Shown: positions 47,715 through 56,634, counted from the first letter of the stretch. The stretch is 64,000 nucleotides of DNA from CAVVAY01 sp963746465 (GCA_963746465.1 CAVVAY010000005.1:682001-746000), one strand, 5' to 3'. Notes: generated by a model from the sequence alone, not told the origin. A program made the numbers and translations.

Positions 47715-49186
47715 ACCTCGACGGCACCGCCGTCTGCGTGGCCGGGCTCGGCGTGACGGGGCCGTCCGCGGCCCGGGCGCTGGCTGCCCGCGGCGCCCGC
47801 GTGGTCGCCGTCGACGGCCGGGACGGCGACCGCGAGCGGGCCGTCGCCGCGGAGCTGCGGGCTCTGGGCATCGAGGTGCTCCTGGGTCCTGCCGACCAGC
47901 TGCCCGACGGTGTCGATCTCGTCGTCACCTCGCCCGGCTGGCGTCCCGCCCAGCCGTTGCTGGCGGCCGCCGAGGAGCGCGGCGTGCCGGTCTGGGGCGA
48001 CGTCGAGCTCGCCTGGCGGCTGCGCCCGGCCGGGCAGCCCTGGCTCGGCGTCACCGGCACCAACGGCAAGACCACCACGGTGCTGATGCTCGCAGCGATC
48101 CTGGGCGCGGCCGGGCACCGTGCGGTCGCTGCCGGCAACGTGGGACTGCCGGTGCTCGACGCGGTCCTCGCCGACCCGCCGTACGACGTCCTGGCCGTCG
48201 AGCTGTCCAGCTTCCAGCTGCACTGGACCTCCACAGTGAGGCTGCACGCCGGTGCGCTGCTCAACCTCGCGCCCGACCATCTCGACTGGCACGGGGCCAT
48301 GGCCGACTACGCCGCGGACAAGGCGAAGATCTGGCGCGGCGGCGCGATGCCCGTCGTCAACGCTGACGACCGGGCCGTGGTCGAGCTCGCGGCGACGCAC
48401 GCCACCGGACCCGTTGTCGGGTTCACTCTCGCCGACCCGGCCCCCGGTCAGCTCGGCCTCCGCGCCGGCACCCTGCTCGAGCGCACCTATAGCCCTGCTA
48501 GCGGGTCCGCTAGCAGGGCTACAGGTGGTGCGGACGTAGGTGCGGAGGTCGGGGGAGGCGCAGGCGTCGACGTGCCGCTCGCGGAGGTCGCCGACGTGCG
48601 TCCGGCCGCGCCGCACAACCTGGCCAACGCGCTGGCGGCCGCCGCGCTCGCGCGCAGCCTGCACCACGCCGGCCTGCTGACGGTGCCCGCGGAAGCGGTG
48701 CGCGCTGGGCTGCGCGCGGTCCACCCGGGCGCGCACCGCATCGCGCACGTCGAGACGGTCGACGGCGTCGACTTCGTCGACGACTCCAAGGCGACCAACG
48801 CGCATGCGGCGGCGGCCTCGCTGCAGGCGTTCCCCCACGTCGTCTGGGTGGCCGGCGGGCTGGCCAAGGGCGGGGAGTTCGGCGAGCTCGTCGCCGACGC
48901 CGCCGACCGGCTGCGCGGGGCCGTGCTGATGGGCCGGGACCGGGCCGCGGTGGCCGAGGCGCTGGCGCGACACGCGCCCGAGATCCCGGTCGTCGAGGTC
49001 GCGGGCACGGACACTGGTGCGATGGACGACGTCGTGCGCGCCGCCGCGGCCCTCGCCCGCCCGGGCGACACCGTGCTGCTGGCGCCTGCCTGCGCGTCGA
49101 TGGACATGTTCCGCGACTACGCCGAGCGCGGCGACGCCTTCGCAGCCGCCGTCCGCCGGCTGCCCGGCGTACGGCCCGGCTCGTGA
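47711..49186 (+). CDS. murD: UDP-MurNAc-L-Ala:D-Glu ligase MurD
   Basis: MurD adds D-glutamate. The 491-residue protein has VCVAGLGVTGPSAARALAARGARVVAVDGRD, the ATP loop WLGVTGTNGKTTTVLML, ELSSFQLHW, LNLAPDHLDWHG, PHNLANALAAAALA, DDSKATNAHAAAASL and LLAPACASMDMFRDYAERGDAF. Between the middle and C-terminal segments it carries an unusual insert (about residues 258-280, from YSPASGS to GGGAG), encoded by a strong palindrome at 48484-48527. It is somewhat longer than the family norm for this reason. GTGA overlaps join it to mraY and ftsW. Confidence 0.93.
   Translation: MNLDGTAVCVAGLGVTGPSAARALAARGARVVAVDGRDGDRERAVAAELRALGIEVLLGPADQLPDGVDLVVTSPGWRPAQPLLAAAEERGVPVWGDVELAWRLRPAGQPWLGVTGTNGKTTTVLMLAAILGAAGHRAVAAGNVGLPVLDAVLADPPYDVLAVELSSFQLHWTSTVRLHAGALLNLAPDHLDWHGAMADYAADKAKIWRGGAMPVVNADDRAVVELAATHATGPVVGFTLADPAPGQLGLRAGTLLERTYSPASGSASRATGGADVGAEVGGGAGVDVPLAEVADVRPAAPHNLANALAAAALARSLHHAGLLTVPAEAVRAGLRAVHPGAHRIAHVETVDGVDFVDDSKATNAHAAAASLQAFPHVVWVAGGLAKGGEFGELVADAADRLRGAVLMGRDRAAVAEALARHAPEIPVVEVAGTDTGAMDDVVRAAAALARPGDTVLLAPACASMDMFRDYAERGDAFAAAVRRLPGVRPGS
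48484..48527. repeat. Palindromic element inside murD
   Basis: TAGCCCTGCTAGC (48490-48502), loop GGGTCC, then GCTAGCAGGGCTA (48509-48521) form a perfect 13-bp inverted repeat. CACCT (48484-48488) and AGGTG (48523-48527) extend the stem past one mismatch. The richer A/T content and repeated GCTAGC stand out. It is read through in frame. Confidence 0.85.
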
Positions 49187-50433
49187 CGACGTACGCCCCG
49201 AGCCCTGGTCTGCGTGCACCGGGTGGAGAGCCGGACCGTGAGCCAGCCCGGCCGACCGGTGCCGGCACTGCGCTGCTGCACCGGCCGGCGACGCCGTACT
49301 ACCTGCTGCTGGGCGCCAGCACGCTGCTGCTCGTCCTCGGCGTCGTCATGGTCTTCTCCGCGTCGAGTGTCGTGGCGTTCGCCTTTTTCGGATCGTCGAT
49401 GGCGATCGTCAGCAAGCAGGCCATGTGGGTGGTCATCGGGCTGCCGCTGATGTGGTGCGCCTCGCGGCTGCCGGTGCGCGTCTGGCGGATGTCGGCCTAC
49501 GTCGCGCTGGTGACCTCGCTGGCCCTGCTGGTGCTCGTCGTGGTGGCGGGTACCGAGGTCAACGGGAACAAGAACTGGCTGGACTTCGGCGGGCCGTTCC
49601 GCATCCAGCCCTCCGAGCTGGCCAAGCTCTCGCTGGTCGTCTGGGGCGCCGACCTGCTGGCCCGCAAGGAGCGCTTGCTCGGACAGTGGAAGCACCTCGT
49701 GGTCCCGATGCTGCCGGTCGGGGGCCTGGTCCTGGTCCTGGTCCTGCTCGGCGGCGACCTCGGCACCGCGATCATCATCGCGGCCGTCCTGGCCGCGCTG
49801 CTCTGGGTCGCCGGTGCACCCCTGCGGCTGTACCTGGGCGCCGCGGTGCCGATGCTGCTCGTCTTCCTCTACATGGTCAACACCCGCTCGGCCCGGATGT
49901 CCCGCCTCAACGTGTGGCTGCACCCCGACCAGGCCGACCCGCTGGGCAACGGGCTGCAGGCGCTGCACGGGAAGTTCGCGCTCGCCTCGGGGGGCTGGTG
50001 GGGCGTCGGCCTCGGCGGCTCCAAGGAGAAGTGGGGCGCGCTGCCGGCGGCGCACACCGACTTCATCTACGCCATCATCGGCGAGGAGCTCGGGCTGCTC
50101 GGCACGCTGGCCGTGCTGGCCCTGTTCGGCATGATCGGCTACGCCGGTCTGCGGGTCGCGCTCGAGGCCACCGAGCCGTTCGTGCGGTACGCCGCCGCCG
50201 GCGTGACCGCCTGGGTGCTGGTCCAGGCGCTGGTCAACATGGGCGCGGTCCTCGGGCTGCTGCCGATCACCGGTGTGCCGCTGCCGCTCGTGTCATACGG
50301 CGGCTCGGCACTGGTGCCCACCATGCTCGGGCTGGGAATGCTGCTGTCCTTCGCGCGGCCGCGGACCACCCGGCGTCGCGGCCGGCTGCGACGGCTCGGT
50401 CGAGCGCGGGCCGCCCGCAGGCCGGCGAGGTAG
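49183..50433 (+). CDS. ftsW: Septal SEDS glycosyltransferase FtsW
   Basis: FtsW polymerises glycan strands at the septum with FtsI. The 416-residue protein has about ten helices and the family motifs VMVFSASSVVAF, GTEVNGNKNWLDFGGPFRIQPSELAKLSLV, GGDLGTAIIIA, LHGKFALASGGWWGVGLGGSKEKWGALPAAHTDFIYAIIGEELGLLG and GLLPITGVPLPLVSYGGSAL. A basic tail closes it. GTG 49183 overlaps murD by 4 nt, and murG starts 3 nt after the stop. Confidence 0.95.
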   Translation: MTTYAPSPGLRAPGGEPDREPARPTGAGTALLHRPATPYYLLLGASTLLLVLGVVMVFSASSVVAFAFFGSSMAIVSKQAMWVVIGLPLMWCASRLPVRVWRMSAYVALVTSLALLVLVVVAGTEVNGNKNWLDFGGPFRIQPSELAKLSLVVWGADLLARKERLLGQWKHLVVPMLPVGGLVLVLVLLGGDLGTAIIIAAVLAALLWVAGAPLRLYLGAAVPMLLVFLYMVNTRSARMSRLNVWLHPDQADPLGNGLQALHGKFALASGGWWGVGLGGSKEKWGALPAAHTDFIYAIIGEELGLLGTLAVLALFGMIGYAGLRVALEATEPFVRYAAAGVTAWVLVQALVNMGAVLGLLPITGVPLPLVSYGGSALVPTMLGLGMLLSFARPRTTRRRGRLRRLGRARAARRPAR

Positions 50434-50436
50434 GCC

Positions 50437-51540
50437 GTGCACGTCGTGATCGCCGGGGGAGGGTCCGCCGGCCACATCGAGCCTGCCCTGGCCTTCGCCG
50501 ACGCGCTGCGCCGCCGCGACCCGTCGGTCGAGGTCACCGCCCTGGGCACCGAGCGGGGGCTGGACACCCGGATCATCCCGGCCCGGGGCTACGACCTGGT
50601 GCTCATCCCGCCGGTGCCGATGCCGCGCCGCCCGGGGCGCGACCTGTTCGCCGTGCCCGGCCGGCTCCGGGCCGCCGTGGCCGCCGCGGCCGCCGTGCTC
50701 CGCGACCGCCGCGCCGACGTGCTGGTCGGCTTCGGCGGGTTCGTGTCCGGCCCGGCCTACCTCGCGGCCCGTCGGCTGCGGGTGCCGATCGTCGTCCACG
50801 AGGCCAACCCCCGGCCGGGCTGGGCCAACCGGCTCGGCGCCCGGCTCACGCCCTACGTCGCCACGACCTTCCCGGGCACGCCGATCGCGCACGCCCGCCA
50901 GCTCGGCCTGCCGATCCGGCGCAGCATCGCCACCCTGGACCGGGCCGCTGCCCGCGTCGAGGCGCGCGGTGCCTTCGGCCTGGACGCCGACCGGCCGACG
51001 CTGCTGGTGACCGGCGGGTCGCAGGGAGCCAAGCGGCTCAACGACGCCGCGTCCGGGGCCGCCGCGGACCTGCGCGCCGCCGGAGCGCAGGTGCTGCACG
51101 CCACCGGCACGGCGCACACCGTCGAGGTGGCTGCCGGGACGCCGCCGTACGTCGCTCTGCCCTACCTGGACCGGATGGAGCTCGGCTACGCCGCCGCCGA
51201 CCTGGTGCTCTGCCGTGCCGGCGCCAACACCGTCGTCGAGCTGACGGCCGTCGGGCTGCCCGCGGCCTACGTCCCGTTGCCGATCGGCAACGGCGAGCAG
51301 GAGCTGATCGCCCGCCCGGTGGTCGACGCCGGCGGGGGGCTGCTCGTCGACGACACGGACTGCACCGCGGACTGGGTGCGGTCGACGCTGACCCCGCTGC
51401 TCACCGACGGCGAGCGGTTGGCGACCATGGGGCGGGCGGCCGCGAGCAGCGGCCGGCCGGACGCCGACGAGCGGCTGGTCGACCTGGCCTTCGAGGCCGC
51501 CGGTTCCGGTGCCCGGACACGCGGAGGGAGTCAGTGGTGA
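50437..51540 (+). CDS. murG: Lipid II-forming GlcNAc transferase MurG
   Basis: MurG transfers GlcNAc to lipid I at the inner membrane face. The 367-residue GT28 enzyme has VVIAGGGSAGHIEPALAFADAL, VLVGFGGFVSGPAYLAARRLRVPIVVHEANPRPGWANRLGARL, LLVTGGSQGAKRLNDAA, and DLVLCRAGANTVVELTAVGLPAAYVPLPIGNGEQ. All UDP-GlcNAc contacts I know are present. GTG 50437 is used. Its end carries GGAGGGAG, the murC ribosome site, and the stop overlaps murC by 4 nt. Confidence 0.95.
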   Translation: MHVVIAGGGSAGHIEPALAFADALRRRDPSVEVTALGTERGLDTRIIPARGYDLVLIPPVPMPRRPGRDLFAVPGRLRAAVAAAAAVLRDRRADVLVGFGGFVSGPAYLAARRLRVPIVVHEANPRPGWANRLGARLTPYVATTFPGTPIAHARQLGLPIRRSIATLDRAAARVEARGAFGLDADRPTLLVTGGSQGAKRLNDAASGAAADLRAAGAQVLHATGTAHTVEVAAGTPPYVALPYLDRMELGYAAADLVLCRAGANTVVELTAVGLPAAYVPLPIGNGEQELIARPVVDAGGGLLVDDTDCTADWVRSTLTPLLTDGERLATMGRAAASSGRPDADERLVDLAFEAAGSGARTRGGSQW

Positions 51541-52964
51541 GCACGGCCGACGACGCGGTGGCCGAGCTTCCCGTCCCGGCCGAGCAGCTCGGCCGGGTGC
51601 ACTTCGTCGGCATCGGCGGCGCCGGCATGTCCGGCATCGCGCGGATCATGCTGGCCCGAGGGCTGCCGGTCACCGGCAGCGACGCCAAGGACTCGGTCAC
51701 CCTGTCGGCGCTGCGCGCACTGGGCGCGACGGTGCACGTCGGGCACGCCGCCGAGAACGTCGGCGACGCGGACACCGTGGTGGTGTCCACCGCGATCCGC
51801 GAGAACAACCCCGAGCTGGTCGAGGCGCGCCGCCTCGGACTCCCGGTCGTGCACCGGGCCGGCGCACTGGCGTCGGTGATGGTGGGTCGCCGGGCCGTCG
51901 CCGTCGCCGGGACGCACGGCAAGACCACCACGACCTCGCTGCTCACGGTCGCGATCCAGCACTGCGGCGCCGACCCGTCGTTCGCCATCGGCGGCAACCT
52001 CAACGAGTCGGGTGCCAACGCACACAACGGTTCGGGTGACGTCTTCGTCGCCGAGGCGGACGAGAGCGACGGATCGTTCCTCCTCTACTCGCCGACCGCC
52101 GCCGTCGTGACCAACGTCGAGCCCGATCACCTCGACCACTACGGCACGGCCGATGCGGTCGAGAAGGCGTTCGACGCCTTCGCCCGCCGGATCGAGCCGG
52201 GCGGCTTCCTCGTCGTGTGCGCCGACGACCCGGGCGCGGTGCGGCTCGCCGACTCGGCCCGAGAGGCCGGCGTCGACGTCCGCACCTACGGCGTGCACCC
52301 CACCGCCGACCTGCGGCTGGTCGACCTGGTCACCAAGGGTCTCGGCAGCTCGTTCGACGCCGTGCTGCTCGGCCGCCGGGTCGGCCGGGTGGCCCTCCGC
52401 CTGCCGGGCCGGCACAACGCGCTCAACGCGGCAGCAGCGCTGGCAGTCGGTGCGGGGCTCGGTTTCCCGGTCGAGCGGCTGCGCGAGGGGTTGGCGAGCT
52501 TCACCGGCACCCGGCGCCGGTTCGAGCACAAGGGCACCGTGCACGGCGTCCGGGTCTTCGACAGCTACGCCCATCACCCGACCGAGCTGACCGCCGACCT
52601 GGTCGCTGCCCGTGAGGTCGTCGACGGCGGCCGGGTGGTCGTCGTGTTCCAGCCGCACCTGTACAGCCGCACCCAGGCGTTCGCCGCCGAGTTCGGTGCC
52701 GCCCTCGGGCTCGCCGACGAGGTCGTCGTGATGGACGTGTACGCCGCCCGCGAGGACCCGGTGCCGGGCGTCACCGGCGCGATCGTCGCCGCCGCTGTGC
52801 CGCTTCCCCCGGCCCAGGTCGTGTTCGAGCCGTCCTGGTCGGCCGTCGCCGGCCACCTGGCCGAGCGGGCCCGGCCCGGCGACGTCGTCCTGACCTGCGG
52901 GGCCGGCGACGTGACGATGATCGGGCCCGAGGTGCTGGCGCGGCTGGCGGTCGCCGGGTCATGA
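51537..52964 (+). CDS. murC: UDP-MurNAc:L-Ala ligase MurC
   Basis: MurC adds the first L-alanine of the stem peptide. The 475-residue protein has VHFVGIGGAGMSGIARIMLARG, STAIRENNPELVEAR, the ATP loop VAVAGTHGKTTTTSLLT, FVAEADESDGSFL, VVTNVEPDHLDHYG, LPGRHNALNAAAAL, VFDSYAHHPTELTADL and FQPHLYSRTQAFA. These are all diagnostic. GTG 51537 has GGAGGGAG upstream and overlaps murG by 4 nt. The ftsQ start overlaps its stop by 4 nt. Confidence 0.96.
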   Translation: MSTADDAVAELPVPAEQLGRVHFVGIGGAGMSGIARIMLARGLPVTGSDAKDSVTLSALRALGATVHVGHAAENVGDADTVVVSTAIRENNPELVEARRLGLPVVHRAGALASVMVGRRAVAVAGTHGKTTTTSLLTVAIQHCGADPSFAIGGNLNESGANAHNGSGDVFVAEADESDGSFLLYSPTAAVVTNVEPDHLDHYGTADAVEKAFDAFARRIEPGGFLVVCADDPGAVRLADSAREAGVDVRTYGVHPTADLRLVDLVTKGLGSSFDAVLLGRRVGRVALRLPGRHNALNAAAALAVGAGLGFPVERLREGLASFTGTRRRFEHKGTVHGVRVFDSYAHHPTELTADLVAAREVVDGGRVVVVFQPHLYSRTQAFAAEFGAALGLADEVVVMDVYAAREDPVPGVTGAIVAAAVPLPPAQVVFEPSWSAVAGHLAERARPGDVVLTCGAGDVTMIGPEVLARLAVAGS

Positions 52965-53683
52965 CGGTCACCACGGACCTGGGCGGCCGGCTCGCGGAGC
53001 GCGGGCGGGCACGGCGACGGACCCGGCTCACCGTCACCCTGTCGGTGACGGCGCTGCTGGCGCTTCTCGGGGTGGCCGGCTGGTTGCTTCTCGGCACCGG
53101 CGTGCTCGGGGTGCACGACGTCGAGGTCACCGGGACCTCGCGGCTGGACCCGGCGGAGGTCCGCAGCGTCGCCGCCATCGAGTCCGGCATCCCGCTGGCC
53201 CGGCTGGACACCGGCGCCGTGGCCGACCGCCTGCGCCGGCTGCCGGTGGTGCGCACGGTCGACGTCGAGCGCAGCTGGCCGCGCGGGGTCACGATCCGGG
53301 TGCAGGAACGGACGCCGGCCGCGGTGCAGGCGCGCGGCCAGGCCTTCGCCCTGGTCGACCGCGAGGGTGTGGAGTTCGCCCAGGTGCAGCGCCGGCCGGC
53401 CGGCCTGCCGCTGGTCAGCGCACCGGTCGATGCAGGGCCGCCGGCGCTTCGAGCGGCCCTGGACGTCCTGGACCAGCTCACCGGCCCGGTCCGCGACCAG
53501 GTCCGTCAGGTGCGGGCAGCGACCGCGGAGCAGGTCGAGCTCCGGCTCACCCGGGGCCGCACCGTGCTGTGGGGGAGCCCCGAGCGAGGCGCGCGCAAAG
53601 CCGCGGTGCTCGCCGTGCTGATCAGCCGGACGGCGCAGGTCTACGACGTCAGCGCACCGGACAGCCCGACCACCCGCAGCTAG
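52961..53683 (+). CDS. ftsQ: Cell division protein FtsQ
   Basis: This 240-residue bitopic protein has a basic cytoplasmic start, one helix (LTVTLSVTALLALLGVAGWLLL), a POTRA domain (GVHDVEVTGTSRLDPAEVRSVAAIESGIPLARLDTGAVADRLRRLPVVRTVDVERSWPRGVTIRVQERTP) and a FtsQ C-terminal domain. FtsQ joins the divisome and connects FtsL and FtsB-like partners. ATG 52961 overlaps murC by 4 nt. It is the last gene before the ftsZ promoter region. Confidence 0.93.
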   Translation: MTVTTDLGGRLAERGRARRRTRLTVTLSVTALLALLGVAGWLLLGTGVLGVHDVEVTGTSRLDPAEVRSVAAIESGIPLARLDTGAVADRLRRLPVVRTVDVERSWPRGVTIRVQERTPAAVQARGQAFALVDREGVEFAQVQRRPAGLPLVSAPVDAGPPALRAALDVLDQLTGPVRDQVRQVRAATAEQVELRLTRGRTVLWGSPERGARKAAVLAVLISRTAQVYDVSAPDSPTTRS

Positions 53684-53720
53684 CCGGCCAAGTCGCTACG
53701 GCGTGTCGGGGGCTCGGTCG

Positions 53721-53749
53721 TTGAACGGGCCGGACCCCGCACCTAGCGT
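53721..53749 (+). promoter_or_regulatory. ftsZ upstream promoter
   Basis: TTGAAC (53721-53726), a 17-nt spacer and TAGCGT (53744-53749) match sigma-70 spacing well. Transcription would start about 110 nt before the ftsZ start. Confidence 0.65.
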
Positions 53750-53768
53750 CCTGCATCAACCTCAGTGC

Positions 53769-53786
53769 TTGACATAACTATAAGGT
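53769..53786 (+). promoter_or_regulatory. Second ftsZ promoter-like region
   Basis: A perfect TTGACA (53769-53774) is followed by the only A/T-rich stretch in the area, with TATAAG/TAAGGT at 53780-53786. That spacing is too short for one promoter, so which hexamers pair is unclear. The following TTGAGGGTGAGGGTT (from 53792) resembles a segment upstream of other actinobacterial ftsZ genes. Confidence 0.5.
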
Positions 53787-53863
53787 TCAACTTGAGGGTG
53801 AGGGTTCCGGGACCTCCGGGGTCGTCGAAGGTCTGGTCGTCGAGACAGAGAAGAGGCACCGAC

Positions 53864-55069
53864 GTGGCAGCACCGCAGAACTACCTCGCGGTCATCAAGG
53901 TCGTCGGCATCGGCGGCGGCGGCGTGAACGCGGTCAACCGGATGATCGAGGTCGGGCTCAAGGGCGTCGAGTTCATCGCGATCAACACCGACGCGCAGGC
54001 CCTGCTGATGTCCGATGCGGACGTCAAGCTCGACGTCGGCCGGGAGCTCACCCGCGGGCTCGGTGCCGGAGCCAACCCGGAGGTCGGCCGGAAGGCGGCC
54101 GAGGACCACATCGAGGAGATCGAGGAGGTCCTCAAGGGAGCCGACATGGTCTTCGTCACCGCCGGCGAGGGCGGCGGCACCGGCACCGGCGGCGCGCCCG
54201 TCGTGGCCAGGATCGCCCGCTCGCTGGGCGCCCTGACCATCGGCGTCGTCACCCGGCCGTTCGGCTTCGAGGGCCGCCGCCGGGCCAACTCGGCCGAGAC
54301 CGGCATCGACGAGCTGCGCGACGAGGTCGACACCCTCATCGTGATCCCCAACGACCGGCTGCTGTCGATCTCCGACCGCAACATCTCGATGCTCGACGCC
54401 TTCAAGTCCGCCGACCAGGTGCTGCTGCAGGGTGTCTCGGGCATCACCGACCTGATCACCACGCCGGGCCTGATCAACCTCGACTTCGCCGACGTGAAGT
54501 CGGTGATGTCCGGCGCCGGGTCGGCGCTGATGGGCATCGGCTCCTCGCGCGGTGACAGCCGGGCGATCGAGGCCGCCGAGATGGCGATCTCCTCCCCGCT
54601 GCTCGAGGCCTCCATCGACGGCGCGCACGGGGTGCTGCTCTCGATCTCCGGCGGTTCGGACCTGGGACTCTTCGAGATCAACGAGGCTGCCCAGCTGGTG
54701 GTCGAGGCCGCGCACCCGGAGGCCAACATCATCTTCGGTGCGGTCATCGACGACGCGCTCGGCGACGAGGTCCGGGTGACCGTCATCGCCGCCGGCTTCG
54801 ACGGCGGCACCCCGCGCAAGACCGTCCCGACGCCCGCCCGGAAGGGTGAGACGCCGGAGTTCGTGCACTCCTCGACCCCGGTGCCTGCGGCCCCGGCGGA
54901 GGACGCGCGGCCGGCCGACGACCGGGTGCCCGAGCCGGCGATGGTCGGCGGTCGTCCGTACGACCGCTCGATCGACGTGGGCCGTGAGCCGGCGCACGCC
55001 GCCCGGCCGGCCCGCACCATCGTGTTCGACGACGCCGAAGACCTCGACATCCCCGACTTCCTCAAGTAG
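53864..55069 (+). CDS. ftsZ: Cell division GTPase FtsZ
   Basis: FtsZ polymerises with GTP into the Z ring. The 401-residue protein has NYLAVIKVVGIGGGGVNAVNRMIE, the tubulin signature AGEGGGTGTGGAPVVA near 100-112, PFGFEGRRRANSAETGI, the GTPase synergy loop NLDFADVKSVMSGAGSALMGIG and the C-terminal FtsW/SepF-binding tail EDLDIPDFLK. GTG 53864 was chosen because conserved sequence begins at residue 5 and AGAGG lies 9 nt upstream; the frame is open to 53765. The gene is followed by a strong terminator. Confidence 0.97.
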   Translation: MAAPQNYLAVIKVVGIGGGGVNAVNRMIEVGLKGVEFIAINTDAQALLMSDADVKLDVGRELTRGLGAGANPEVGRKAAEDHIEEIEEVLKGADMVFVTAGEGGGTGTGGAPVVARIARSLGALTIGVVTRPFGFEGRRRANSAETGIDELRDEVDTLIVIPNDRLLSISDRNISMLDAFKSADQVLLQGVSGITDLITTPGLINLDFADVKSVMSGAGSALMGIGSSRGDSRAIEAAEMAISSPLLEASIDGAHGVLLSISGGSDLGLFEINEAAQLVVEAAHPEANIIFGAVIDDALGDEVRVTVIAAGFDGGTPRKTVPTPARKGETPEFVHSSTPVPAAPAEDARPADDRVPEPAMVGGRPYDRSIDVGREPAHAARPARTIVFDDAEDLDIPDFLK

Positions 55070-55081
55070 GAACCCCGACCC

Positions 55082-55123
55082 GGACCGGTCGGCAGAGCCC
55101 GCGACGGCTCTGCCGACCGGTCC
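55082..55123 (+). terminator. Intrinsic terminator after ftsZ
   Basis: A perfect 18-bp stem (55082-55099 with 55106-55123) closes on loop CGCGAC, 12 nt after the ftsZ stop. There is no T-tract. It ends the mraZ-ftsZ transcription unit. Confidence 0.88.
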
Positions 55124-55150
55124 GTCCAGGTCCGGCCCGCGGACCGTCAC

Positions 55151-55156
55151 TAGGCT
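55151..55156 (+). promoter_or_regulatory. Leaderless-type -10 hexamer of pgeF
   Basis: TAGGCT ends 7 nt before ATG 55164, directly after the ftsZ terminator. This supports an independent, probably leaderless, pgeF-yggS transcript. Confidence 0.55.
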
Positions 55157-55163
55157 CGCGGGC

Positions 55164-55892
55164 ATGCTGCGGCGGACCGGGACCCTCGCCTGGGCGTCCT
55201 ACGCGTTCACCGACCGGTACGGCGGCGTCAGCGCACCGCCGTACGACGAGCTGGACCTGGCCGACCACGTCGGTGACGATCCGGCAGCGGTCGCGGAGAA
55301 CCGCCGACGCATGGCCGCCGCCCTCGGCCTTGAGCCGGCCCGGCTGGTGCTGGCCCAGCAGGTGCACGGCAGCCACGTGCACGTCGTGGAGGACGCGCCG
55401 CGGCCCGGCAGCCCGCCCCCGGTGGCTGACGCGCTGGTCACCCGGACCGCCGGGCTCGGCCTGGTCGTGCTGGTGGCTGACTGCGTCCCGGTGCTGCTGG
55501 CGGCGCGGCGCTCCGACGTGGTCGCGGTGGCGCACGCCGGCCGTCGCGGGGTCGAGTCGGGCGTCATCCCGGCGACGGTCGAGGCGATGTCGGCGCTCGG
55601 TGCCCGGCCGGACCGGGTGGTCGGCGTCGTCGGCCCGGCGGTGTGCGGCAGCTGCTACGAGGTGCCCGCCGAGATGGCCGACCCGGTCGTGGCCGCCGAG
55701 CCGGCGACCAAGGCGGTGAGCAGCGCCGGTCGCCCGGCGCTGGACCTGCGGGCCGGGGTGGTGGCCCAGCTGCTCGCTGCGGGGGTCCGGACCGTCGAGG
55801 CCGACCCGTGGTGCACCGCCGAGTCGCCGGACCTCTACTCCTACCGCCGGGACGGCGTCACCGGCCGGTTCGCCGGCGTCGTGCTCACATGA
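55164..55892 (+). CDS. pgeF: Peptidoglycan editing factor PgeF (YfiH/YlmD family)
   Basis: This 242-residue laccase-fold protein has ASYAFTDRYGGVSAPPYDELDLADHVGDD, VLAQQVHGSHVHVVE (His), LVVLVADCVPVLLA (Cys) and VVAVAHAGRRGVESG (His), the metal-site triad. In E. coli YfiH removes misincorporated L-Ser from the peptidoglycan stem. Sitting between ftsZ and yggS is the classic actinobacterial place (Rv2149c). ATG 55164 fits both a leaderless start and family alignment. The stop overlaps yggS by 4 nt. Confidence 0.92.
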   Translation: MLRRTGTLAWASYAFTDRYGGVSAPPYDELDLADHVGDDPAAVAENRRRMAAALGLEPARLVLAQQVHGSHVHVVEDAPRPGSPPPVADALVTRTAGLGLVVLVADCVPVLLAARRSDVVAVAHAGRRGVESGVIPATVEAMSALGARPDRVVGVVGPAVCGSCYEVPAEMADPVVAAEPATKAVSSAGRPALDLRAGVVAQLLAAGVRTVEADPWCTAESPDLYSYRRDGVTGRFAGVVLT

Positions 55893-56620
55893 CCAACGAC
55901 GACATCGGCAGCGGCGCGGACGCCCGGAGGGCCGAGATCGCCGCCGGCCTGGAACAGGTCGAGGCGCGGATCACCGCCGCCTGCCGGGCGGCCGGTCGCG
56001 ACCGCGCCGAGATCACCCTGGTCGCGGTCAGCAAGACCTTCCCGGCCAGCGACGTGGGTCACCTCCGGGCGCTCGGCGTGCGGGACGTCGGGGAGAACCG
56101 CGCCGCCGATGCCGCGGCCAAGGCCGAGCAGTGCCGTGCCGCCGGTCTCACCGACCTGGTCTGGCACTTCGTCGGGCAGGTGCAGACCAACAAGGCCGCG
56201 GTGGTGGCCGGGTGCAGCGACGTCGTGCACTCCGTCGACCGGACCCGGCTCGTGACGGCACTGGACCGTGCAGCGGCCGGGGCCGGCCGCCGGCTGCGCG
56301 TCCTGGTGCAGGTGGACCTGTCCGGGGCCGACGGCCGGGGCGGCGCCGACCCCGCCGGGGTCCCCGAGGTGGCCGACGCGGTGGCCGCCGCCGGCTCGCT
56401 CGACCTTTCGGGCGTGATGGCGGTCGCACCACTGGGCGCGGACCCGGACGCCGCCTTCGGCCGGCTGGCCGAGGTGGCCGAGGCGCTGCGGCGCACGCAC
56501 CCGGCGGCCACGGTGATGTCCGCCGGGATGAGCGGGGACCTGGAGGCCGCGGTGCAGCACGGTGCGACACACCTGCGCGTCGGGACCGCGTTGCTCGGTT
56601 CGCGCCCACCGCTCGGGTAG
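55889..56620 (+). CDS. PLP homeostasis protein YggS
   Basis: This 243-residue PLP-binding TIM-barrel protein has AEITLVAVSKTFPASDVGHLRALGVRDVGENRAADAAAKAEQC, with the PLP lysine in VSKT, then WHFVGQVQTNKAAVVAGC, LVQVDLSGADGRGG, GVMAVAP and SAGMSGDLEAAVQHGATHLRVGTALLG. It controls free pyridoxal phosphate and does not itself catalyse a known reaction. ATG 55889 overlaps pgeF. Downstream, TAGCGT (56618-56623) may be the -10 for sepF. Confidence 0.92.
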   Translation: MTNDDIGSGADARRAEIAAGLEQVEARITAACRAAGRDRAEITLVAVSKTFPASDVGHLRALGVRDVGENRAADAAAKAEQCRAAGLTDLVWHFVGQVQTNKAAVVAGCSDVVHSVDRTRLVTALDRAAAGAGRRLRVLVQVDLSGADGRGGADPAGVPEVADAVAAAGSLDLSGVMAVAPLGADPDAAFGRLAEVAEALRRTHPAATVMSAGMSGDLEAAVQHGATHLRVGTALLGSRPPLG

Positions 56621-56634
56621 CGTCGTCGGCAGGT

